40,108 bases of DNA. Origin: Herbinix sp. GTDB lineage: Bacteria; Bacillota; Clostridia; Lachnospirales; Lachnospiraceae. Positions 30,262 through 38,012 of the stretch are shown piece by piece. The position numbers and the translations under genes are program-made. Below the pieces are notes generated by a model. It ran no database searches, was not told the DNA's origin, and saw only the letters and a program-made list of their open reading frames with translations. Every line of letters starts with the position of its first letter. Position 1 is the stretch's first letter. The stretch lies in contig JAQZBD010000005.1 in assembly GCA_029239235.1 (NCBI GenBank), forward strand, positions 1-40,108, given 5' to 3'.

Positions 30262-31767
30262 CTATTTAAATTCAAAATTGAGAAAATCTAAACTTCCATC
30301 CCCTTCATATTTAAAAAACAACCCCTGTACTCCATCTGGAACCTCTGCTTTTACGGTGTAAGTATTCCATATTTTCAGATTACTGTTTTCCTGCGTGACA
30401 GCAACTTCAACGCAAATCTTTCCGCAAGGTTCTGTTGTTATTAAGAATTTACCATGTGCATTTCCTCGTACACATATCGTTACTTCTTTTAGTCCGGAAA
30501 ACATAAAATATTTAAATCCGCAGACTGCTCCATCCCTGATATTTGCAATGTACTGATTCGGATGATCTTCTCTGTCCGGCCCGTCTTGTGTAAAATAGGG
30601 ATAATCACTTTCTGCATCCTTTTTCCGTAAGAACGCCACACCGTTCTTCCCCCATAAATTGCAGGCGATTCGTGCTTCATAAATGCCTTTTCCACGAAGA
30701 GGTCCGCCGTTTAGTCCACAGGATGTAATTTCCACCTGCGGTATCGTACCATCGGGAAGTATCCTAATCTCTTCAGCACACCCCTGTCTGCTGTATTGTG
30801 TATGATTTGTCTGACGGTGATAAAATATATACCACTTACCATTGATATACTCAATTCCTCCATGCGTATTTCCGGGAAAATTCGTCTTATAGTTCCTTCC
30901 AGCAATCCCGTTATCACAGATGTCTATCAACACTCCGCCGAACTGATATCCGGAATCCGGATGCTCGCTTACTGCATAACATAAGGAAGAACTATTCACA
31001 TCCGAATATACAAAATAATAACATTTACCAATCTTTCTGACAGAACTTGCTTCAAAAAATTCATGTCCCTCATATCCTGTTCCCGTACTGTTCAAAATAG
31101 AAGGAATTAAGGGTACCGGACCTTCTTCTATTGTAAGCATATCTGCCATCAATTTCATAACCTGTGAAGACTTTTTCTCTGTATTCTGAGCATCTTCCAT
31201 ACGCTTTGGTGCATTTCCTGAATATAAATAGATACTTCTATCACTATCGATAAAAATACCAGGATCAAATTGAATATAATCTCCTTCTTTCCTACCCAAT
31301 ATACTTCCGTCAGAATATCGTACCAAACCTAAATATTCATATTTACCGGCAGGAGTATCACATACGGCTACACCAATCTCCGGTAGTACATCCAAACAGT
31401 AATACAGATAATACCTTCCATCTAACCCTTTTGCTACATCCGGTGCCCATAAGCAATAACTTCCGTCCGCATTTCTAGGATCTTGATTTTTCATATAGAT
31501 AACACCCTCATATCTCCATGCCGATAGATCCGTAACGGAAGCAGAATAGCATACATAATCATTCATGCAATATAAGTCCCCGTCAAAGGAATCATGGCTG
31601 CCATAAATATAAACCCTGTCTCCAAATACATGTGGTTCTCCATCAGGTATATATTCATTGGAAGGAAGATAAGGATTAAAAGCCTGCGGTGTTTCATCAG
31701 TCTCAATTATATAATTGTCTTCTCTTCCTTCTAATACTTCCTGTAAACAGTTATTTTTAACCATCAA
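30262..31767 (-). CDS. Glycoside hydrolase family 43 protein with C-terminal carbohydrate-binding-like domain
   Basis: DGEPHVFGDRVYIYGSHDSFDG; YCLWAPDVAKGLDGRYYLYYCLD; IQFDPGIFIDSDRSIYLYSG; HEFFEASSVRKIGKCYYFVYS. Confidence 0.92.
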   Translation of the reverse strand: MMVKNNCLQEVLEGREDNYIIETDETPQAFNPYLPSNEYIPDGEPHVFGDRVYIYGSHDSFDGDLYCMNDYVCYSASVTDLSAWRYEGVIYMKNQDPRNADGSYCLWAPDVAKGLDGRYYLYYCLDVLPEIGVAVCDTPAGKYEYLGLVRYSDGSILGRKEGDYIQFDPGIFIDSDRSIYLYSGNAPKRMEDAQNTEKKSSQVMKLMADMLTIEEGPVPLIPSILNSTGTGYEGHEFFEASSVRKIGKCYYFVYSDVNSSSLCYAVSEHPDSGYQFGGVLIDICDNGIAGRNYKTNFPGNTHGGIEYINGKWYIFYHRQTNHTQYSRQGCAEEIRILPDGTIPQVEITSCGLNGGPLRGKGIYEARIACNLWGKNGVAFLRKKDAESDYPYFTQDGPDREDHPNQYIANIRDGAVCGFKYFMFSGLKEVTICVRGNAHGKFLITTEPCGKICVEVAVTQENSNLKIWNTYTVKAEVPDGVQGLFFKYEGDGSLDFLNFEFK

Positions 31768-31964
31768 GCCTTCTCCTTTGCAATTAATTCTGGCCGTGCT
31801 CTAACATGTATTTCAATCCTCTTTTATTGATTTCCTCAATTATCTTATATTTGAATTTGCATCACAATAGGCTATCTTTATATTTTTCTATGCAATTTTT
31901 AAGAACTACTTTTCATTCTGTTTTGCTATTTAGGTTCTCCCTATGGTAAAAAATCATAAGGTAA

Positions 31965-32096
31965 ATGCGGTTGCTGTGCCGCCAGCGCTCCGTGTTGATG
32001 AATGATATTACATGCTACAAAAAACGTCTGACCGCACTTTTGGATCAGGTCTTTTCCGGCTATGACAAAGTGTTTTCTGATGTGGGTGGAGTTTAG
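31965..32096 (+). pseudogene. Remnant of an IS110-family transposase (internal fragment)
   Basis: MRLLCRQRSVLMNDITCYKKRLTALLDQVFSGYDKVFSDVGGV*, resembling the IS110 segment LcRxRxSLVxDIxxYKrrLtalLDQVFPgYdklFSDvFG; stops on both sides. Confidence 0.7.
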
Positions 32097-32104
32097 AGAT
32101 ACGA

Positions 32105-32132
32105 TTGCTGTACTTGTATTTAGTAGTATAAT
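32105..32132 (+). promoter_or_regulatory. Possible sigma-A promoter for the HTH-ABC operon
   Basis: TTGCTG (32105-32110), 16 nt, TATAAT (32127-32132). Confidence 0.45.
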
Positions 32133-32250
32133 TATCTTATACTTTGCAAATTTACAGAAAATCTCTAACTTTTAAGCCAACTCTACTACTGGTAGGTGTA
32201 CATTTTTTGCTTATATTATATGATTAAATTCAATAGGAGGTCTTAATTAC

Positions 32251-33330
32251 ATGAACCAAATAAAAATAGGAAATTTCATTGCAACACGCCGGAAGGCCCA
32301 TGGCATGACGCAAAGTCAATTAGCCGAGAAATTAGGCATTACAGATAAAGCTGTATCAAAATGGGAAACAGGAAAATCTATGCCCGACCTATCATTATTT
32401 ACTCCACTATGTGACCTCTTGGAAATCACCTTAAATGAACTTCTCTTAGGTGAATTTATTACTGATGATAACTTGAGAGAAAAATCAAATCAGGTTCTTT
32501 TTGAGGTCATTACAAGTTGGTTGGGTAAAGATCAATGGGAGTATCATACACAATTCGATGCCCCTCATATTGTCTTGAAATTACAAAACCTTAAGAAAAT
32601 ATACAATACGGAAAATACATCGACTTTAGCTGTGAATAATGTTAGCTTAGAGGTATCAAAAGGGAGCTTCGTTGGGATTATGGGAGCTTCCGGATCTGGA
32701 AAATCTACATTATTAAATATGATAGCTACCATAGATAAGGCGACAAGTGGGATAATCGAAATTAGCGGACAAAATATCGCTAAATTATCAGAGAAAGATT
32801 TATCTGCTTTTCGTCGAGAACATTTAGGCTTTATTTTTCAAGAATACAATTTACTTGATACATTGACAATATATGAGAATATTACTTTAGCGTTGACAAT
32901 TAAGCAAACGCCTAAAGAAAGTGTGAAACACATCATTTATGAATTAGCTGAAAAACTTGAAATATCTGACATATTGAGTAAGTTCCCCTATGAAGTGTCG
33001 GGGGGTCAACGCCAACGCTGTGCTTGTGCAAGAGCGATTGCCGTTAATCCCAGTCTTATTTTGGCAGACGAGCCTACCGGCGCATTGGATAGCCATTCCG
33101 CAAAGCAATTGTTGGAAACGCTAGTTATGTTCCGACGGGATTACTCCGCTACAATTTTAATGGTTGCACATGATGCTTTTTCGGCAAGCTATTGCGACAA
33201 GATATTGTTTATGCAGGACGGAGATATTAAGGCGGTATTAGACAGGGGAGAAGAAAATAAGCATACTTTTTTTGCTAATATCTTGGATGTGATGGCAAGG
33301 CTTACAGAGGGAGGGAGCTATGTATACTAA
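32251..33330 (+). CDS. Fusion of N-terminal XRE-type HTH with ABC transporter ATPase
   Basis: HTH: IGNFIATRRKAHGMTQSQLAEKLGITDKAVSKWETGKSMPDL; ATPase: Walker A GASGSGKSTLL, signature VSGGQRQRCACARAIA, Walker B LILADEPTGALD; AGGAGG RBS. Confidence 0.93.
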   Translation: MNQIKIGNFIATRRKAHGMTQSQLAEKLGITDKAVSKWETGKSMPDLSLFTPLCDLLEITLNELLLGEFITDDNLREKSNQVLFEVITSWLGKDQWEYHTQFDAPHIVLKLQNLKKIYNTENTSTLAVNNVSLEVSKGSFVGIMGASGSGKSTLLNMIATIDKATSGIIEISGQNIAKLSEKDLSAFRREHLGFIFQEYNLLDTLTIYENITLALTIKQTPKESVKHIIYELAEKLEISDILSKFPYEVSGGQRQRCACARAIAVNPSLILADEPTGALDSHSAKQLLETLVMFRRDYSATILMVAHDAFSASYCDKILFMQDGDIKAVLDRGEENKHTFFANILDVMARLTEGGSYVY

Positions 33331-34642
33331 ATTAGCCTTACGCAATGCAAAACGCTCCATTTTCAACTACTTGCTTTACATTACTACCATGACAATTCTT
33401 ATTGCGGTTATGTACGTATCTAATGGTATTGCAATCTTTGGAAATATACAGGCAGGGTTCCAAACCGCATCATTACCGCTGCTTATTATTGTAATTATGG
33501 TTGCGTTAGTAAACTATATAAACACTTTTATGGTGAAGCAAAGAGCTAAAGAATTTGCCACCTATCTATTGCTTGGAATGGAAAAGAGCAAATTATCCCA
33601 AATGTTTCTCTTGGAATTTTGCGTCTTTGGAATTGTGTGTTTTATCTTGGGGGGACTAATAGGGTCAACCACTTATCTCACTTTTTTGTCTAATGAACTT
33701 CACGGCGCTGAAATTCAGCTAATACTTTCAATACAAACTATTTTGCAAACATTTTTCTTCTTTTGTATCGTAGAAATTTTGTCTGCTATTCGTATGCGCA
33801 GAAAAATATATAAATTGCAGATTTGTGAGTTGATGAATGATAATCGCCGTAACCAATCATTAGGAGGAAAGAAGCAAAAATTATGGGGGATTTTGTTTTG
33901 TATCAGTTTTTTTAGCATTATTCTCCTGCTGTGTGGAATCGTGTTTTGTACCGAAAATGTCGCAGACATTATAATTTCATTTATCTCAATACCTTTGATC
34001 GCTTGCATATTTACATTCTATAAATGGATATACGCGTATTTCTCATTCAAACGCCTAGCACAATCAGAAGATTTATATCAAGGTAATAGACTTTATAGCA
34101 TCGCAGAAGTAACAACAGGAACTAAAACGAGCTCATTAATGAGTTCTATTTTTTGCATCTGCCTACTTTTTGCAATACTATCGTTTGTATTTGGAACGCT
34201 CCTATTTAATAAAGAACTGGATATTTTGAACCCTGCAAGTCAGCAATGGATGGGCTTTTTGCAGATTAGTATCTCTATCATATTTATTACTATATATTTT
34301 TCTATTCTCTCTTTACAGCAAATCATTGAGTTAAAGCGGCAATCAAAAAATATTCGTGTACTGTATTATATGGGCAAAAGCCAATCACAAATTAAGTATT
34401 TAATAAAAATGCAAGTAATGCTAAAACTAGTTATTCCAACATTGATGTGCTTTGTTTTGTTATTGACTGGCACACCCTTCATAAATTATAAAATGAATAT
34501 GGTATTGCCCGACACAATGAATAATTTCTTGATAAATGCAGTAGGAGGGTTTTTAGCTTGCTTTGTTATACTGTACATTTGCTATTTTGAAGTAGTTTAC
34601 ATTACCAGCATACGTTATGTTAAAACAGCCATTCAGTTTTAG
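33320..34642 (+). CDS. FtsX-like ABC transporter permease
   Basis: 440 aa, about 10 hydrophobic segments by eye; MYTKLALRNAKRSIFNYLLYITTMTI; overlaps the ATPase gene by 11 nt. Confidence 0.85.
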   Translation: MYTKLALRNAKRSIFNYLLYITTMTILIAVMYVSNGIAIFGNIQAGFQTASLPLLIIVIMVALVNYINTFMVKQRAKEFATYLLLGMEKSKLSQMFLLEFCVFGIVCFILGGLIGSTTYLTFLSNELHGAEIQLILSIQTILQTFFFFCIVEILSAIRMRRKIYKLQICELMNDNRRNQSLGGKKQKLWGILFCISFFSIILLLCGIVFCTENVADIIISFISIPLIACIFTFYKWIYAYFSFKRLAQSEDLYQGNRLYSIAEVTTGTKTSSLMSSIFCICLLFAILSFVFGTLLFNKELDILNPASQQWMGFLQISISIIFITIYFSILSLQQIIELKRQSKNIRVLYYMGKSQSQIKYLIKMQVMLKLVIPTLMCFVLLLTGTPFINYKMNMVLPDTMNNFLINAVGGFLACFVILYICYFEVVYITSIRYVKTAIQF

Positions 34643-34720
34643 TTTCAAACATATAATCGCGATCCAACGAAATAAAAAAAACGTTGTTCCAGCGATGGAG
34701 TTGTCATGCTCCCACAAATT

Positions 34721-34774
34721 AAGTAGCTAAGCGGCGGTTTTGAAATCAACTTCAAAGCCGCTGCTTCCCTACTT
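34721..34774. repeat. Long imperfect inverted repeat, function unknown
   Basis: AAGTAGCTAAGCGGCGGTTTTGAA / TTCAAAGCCGCTGCTTCCCTACTT; no clear T-run on either side. Confidence 0.6.
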
Positions 34775-34786
34775 CAGTTGATAAAG

Positions 34787-35776
34787 CTATTTGCCAAAAA
34801 TGTCACACTTGCACAATTGATTTAGCATGGGTTTATCTTCTTTGTATCTCCTGATATTTTCAGTTATGATTTCAAGTGAACGCCCCGTCCTGTCAGGTAC
34901 TTGAGGTGTGACATGTGGTGTTATAATAGTATTCGGCGCATCCCATAATGGATTGTCTGCCAACAGCGGTTCCTGTTCAAAAGTGTCTAGTCCTGCTCCT
35001 GCAATCCAGCCATTCTTAAGTGCATTTATTAATGCTCTTTCCTCTATGACGGCCCCTCTTGCTATATTGATCAGATAAGCAGATGATTTCATTAATTTCA
35101 ACTCACGTTCCGATATTAAATGGTAAGATTCATTCGAAAGTGGCAATGCCAATACAACGAAATCGCTAAGTTTAAGAAGTTCATCGATAGAATCACCTGA
35201 ATCCTTGTAATACAGCTTATCAACACCTGCTGGTATTTCGTTCCTATGTCGTTTGTAACCGAGGACATTCATACCAAGAGCCTTTGCCCGTACAGCAAGG
35301 TCCCTACCGGTATTGCCCATTCCGACTATGCCTATTGTCCTTCCAAAAAGACATCTTAGGGAATCACGTAATTCATAATCGGTAACGTAGTTATGTTCCA
35401 GCTGTGCTTTATAAAATAAAGGAAATGAAAAAGTAAAGGATAACATAAAATAAAGCGCATGCTCTGCAAGTGCTGGGGCTGACCGTCCGGCGGAACCTGT
35501 TATAATCAGATCTTTATCTAACACTTCCTGCCTTGCAATCCTGTTTAAGCCTGCATGGTCATAATGTATCCATTTTATATTGGGCGCATTTAGAACCCGT
35601 TCATCCCGGTCGGTACCCAAAACCGCTACATCAACACTCTTTAATGCTTCTGCGATACCTTCCATATCATCAACCCTAAGATGAATAAATTCAGCCGGTT
35701 CAAAAATTTCCTTAAGTTTTTTTACATGTTCTTCATCATATAAAACCGTTGACAAAACTTTTTCAATTTTAGCCAT
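34787..35776 (-). CDS. D-2-hydroxyacid dehydrogenase (NAD-binding)
   Basis: TIGIVGMGNTGRDLAVRAKALGMNVLGYKR; LINIARGAVIEERALINALKNGWIAGAGLDTFEQEPL; ITPHVTPQVPDRT. AAGGAG favours ATG at 35776. Confidence 0.93.
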   Translation of the reverse strand: MAKIEKVLSTVLYDEEHVKKLKEIFEPAEFIHLRVDDMEGIAEALKSVDVAVLGTDRDERVLNAPNIKWIHYDHAGLNRIARQEVLDKDLIITGSAGRSAPALAEHALYFMLSFTFSFPLFYKAQLEHNYVTDYELRDSLRCLFGRTIGIVGMGNTGRDLAVRAKALGMNVLGYKRHRNEIPAGVDKLYYKDSGDSIDELLKLSDFVVLALPLSNESYHLISERELKLMKSSAYLINIARGAVIEERALINALKNGWIAGAGLDTFEQEPLLADNPLWDAPNTIITPHVTPQVPDRTGRSLEIITENIRRYKEDKPMLNQLCKCDIFGK

Positions 35777-35821
35777 TTTTTTCACTCCTTGTAGATACTT
35801 TATCTTTTATGTGGGTATTTT

Positions 35822-35879
35822 CCAATCTCTGTCAATTCGAAAATGAGTATGATCTTCTTTCGATTCAAAAGGAATACTC
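35822..35879 (-). pseudogene. 3'-end remnant of a glycoside hydrolase gene related to 19791-21794
   Basis: Minus strand AGTATTCCTTTTGAATCGAAAGAAGATCATACTCATTTTCGAATTGACAGAGATTGG (SIPFESKEDHTHFRIDRDW) vs paralogue 1 AGTATTCCTTTTATATGGAAAGAGGGTTATGTTCATTTTCGAATTGACAGGCTTGG (SIPFIWKEGYVHFRIDRLG). Confidence 0.75.
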
Positions 35880-37469
35880 TTATTGTTGCGTTTTCGCATA
35901 CCATTCTCTGGCTGCTTTTGTCACCGCTTCTCCGCCGGAAGCATACCACTTTTCTACGAATTCATCGAATTTATCAATGGTATATTCTCCTGTAATGATC
36001 TTAGACGCGTATTCCACATACAGGGTTCTGTTCATAATATCAGGATATCCTTCATAAACACTATTCGGTATACCATCTCCAGCAATTACCCTTCCATATT
36101 CAGGCATTTTAGACAAATTTTCAACTGCCATATCAACAGACCACGCCGTCTCATCCGTTCTAACAGCTTCCAATAGCTGGGTAACACCTTCTACTGTTGA
36201 AATATCCTTCGCAGGCAATAATAACAGATTTTCCATGGTCTTCTTATCTTCCGGTAGAAGCTTTAACTCTCCGTCCACCATTTCGGAGTGCATTCCTTCT
36301 ACACCAAGGAAGAACTTCAGCCATAAATCCTTATTTCCATATGCGTCAAGTACTTTCATACAGGCGTCAATTCTTTCCTGATCATCGGTATTCTTAACAA
36401 TCCATTGGATACCTTTGCTCTTTTTCTCTGTATAAAATCCTTCATATCCCGGTGCACTGATGGGCGGCACTACTACCAAGTTTGGTTTCACTCCTGTTGC
36501 ATTAAATATTGCGTCTGCTTTTTGATTAATTGTAAATGCATTATGGAAGTACTCTCCAACCTGATTTGAAGAAAGCTTTCCTTCCCAAGCCGATTTATCA
36601 TTTAACAGAGTTTCCTGATCCATAAGCCCTTCCTTGTATATCTCGCTCATAAACTGAAGTGCATCTTTCATATTCTGAGTCACCCCTGAATAGGTCAGTT
36701 CCCCGTTGTAAATATCCCACTGGGGATTTCCTTCCCACATAGCAATTCCATACATGGAAAATAAATGATCCATCCATCTGGCCTCCTGGCGTCCACCGGT
36801 AGGAATTTCATCTGCCTGACCGTTCCCATTTGGATCCTTTGTTTTAAATGCACGAAGAACATTTACATACTCTTCCTGAGTCTTTGGCATGGACAATCCC
36901 AGGTTATCTAGCCAATCCTGTCGTATAATCCCGCCACTCATCGGATAATCAACCACAGTGGGAATCATATAGATTCTGCCTTCTCCACTTGGATCGTAGG
37001 AACGGATTACATCCCAGACCTCCTCCGGAATTGCTTCCCATAAATGGGGAGCCTTTTCCGGCAAGAGATCTGTTAAATCAAGAAGCGCATCGTTCTTAAT
37101 CAGATCTGTTTCCATACCATTAACCGGAAGAAAGATATCAGGCATTTCCCCAGAGACAATTCTTAAATTTAACTGCTCCTGATATGTAGTTCCACCATTC
37201 CATTCCACATAGGGAGAAAAGAGTCCCACTCCGATTATATCCTTATAAAAGTTGTACAAAGCTCCACCCTTTTTCACTTCCAGAAAGCCATCATTAACAT
37301 TCCAGATTTCCAAATCCACTGTCTCTGCAGTGGCAGAACCACCTTCCGTAGTTTTACTTGTAGGTTCTGTTCCTGATGTTTCCTTGCCCGCTCCTTTTGA
37401 ACATCCTGCTAATGTGGATAAAGTCATCACACCAACAAGCACAAGAGCAATTATTTTGTTCCATTTCAT
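35880..37469 (-). CDS. Extracellular sugar-binding lipoprotein (ABC transporter SBP), paralogue 2 (orphan)
   Basis: 529 aa, collinear with 25327-26916 and roughly 80-90% identical by eye; lipobox LSTLAGCSKG; no adjacent permease genes. Confidence 0.93.
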   Translation of the reverse strand: MKWNKIIALVLVGVMTLSTLAGCSKGAGKETSGTEPTSKTTEGGSATAETVDLEIWNVNDGFLEVKKGGALYNFYKDIIGVGLFSPYVEWNGGTTYQEQLNLRIVSGEMPDIFLPVNGMETDLIKNDALLDLTDLLPEKAPHLWEAIPEEVWDVIRSYDPSGEGRIYMIPTVVDYPMSGGIIRQDWLDNLGLSMPKTQEEYVNVLRAFKTKDPNGNGQADEIPTGGRQEARWMDHLFSMYGIAMWEGNPQWDIYNGELTYSGVTQNMKDALQFMSEIYKEGLMDQETLLNDKSAWEGKLSSNQVGEYFHNAFTINQKADAIFNATGVKPNLVVVPPISAPGYEGFYTEKKSKGIQWIVKNTDDQERIDACMKVLDAYGNKDLWLKFFLGVEGMHSEMVDGELKLLPEDKKTMENLLLLPAKDISTVEGVTQLLEAVRTDETAWSVDMAVENLSKMPEYGRVIAGDGIPNSVYEGYPDIMNRTLYVEYASKIITGEYTIDKFDEFVEKWYASGGEAVTKAAREWYAKTQQ

Positions 37470-37703
37470 TTCGTAAACCTCCCTTGATTTTTTATATCAT
37501 TTTTTTGATACCCTCCACTATATTTTTCCGCTTCCCACTTGTTTTCAAAACCTGCTAGGTAGTCGTCTGCATTCACTATAAGAAAGCTGTTTCCCTTCCA
37601 ACTCTTACCTTTAAAACTTTACAACTTTTTACACTTATTATCTCATTTTTATACTTAATCACAATGGGGTCTTTTTTATATATTTCAATGGCTTTTTTTA
37701 GAT
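37470..37703 (-). promoter_or_regulatory. Chimeric upstream region of the orphan SBP
   Basis: 37470-37530 matches the sequence just upstream of SBP1 (26917-26978); 37598-37703 matches the upstream region of lplB (28823-28927). Confidence 0.7.
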
Positions 37704-37841
37704 TGTGTTATTTATCAGAAAGATTATTAAATATGTTCAAAGGTACATGCATGCAAATACCCCCATGCCAAAATAGCAGAAAAATTAAATGTAAACTGAA
37801 GTTACTTACTGGTCCAAAGATCACGCCGTAATAAGCAAAAT

Positions 37842-37881
37842 AAGCAACATCACCTGGATTAAAATTGAGGTAATGTTGCTT
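37842..37881 (-). terminator. Terminator (possibly bidirectional) downstream of the second glycosidase
   Basis: AAGCAACATCACC...GGTAATGTTGCTT; minus strand followed by ATTTTGCTTATT, plus strand by TTTAC. Confidence 0.65.
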
Positions 37882-38012
37882 TTTACTTGATAAACTAAAT
37901 GATAGGACTTTTATTTATTTGGAAAAGCTATCCAGATACAATTAATTGAATACTTTGTATTATTACATTGTTCTATACTGGAAAAATACATTATAAATTA
38001 ACAACTCCTCCC

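Noticed and set aside
32190-32212. CTACTACTGGTAGGTGTACA dyad upstream of the HTH-ABC gene as an operator
   Set aside because: Arms too short and imperfect to support without binding data or conservation
35809-36057. 82-aa plus-strand ORF near the orphan SBP, similar to ORF 25298-25504
   Set aside because: Similarity only mirrors antisense of the duplicated SBP genes
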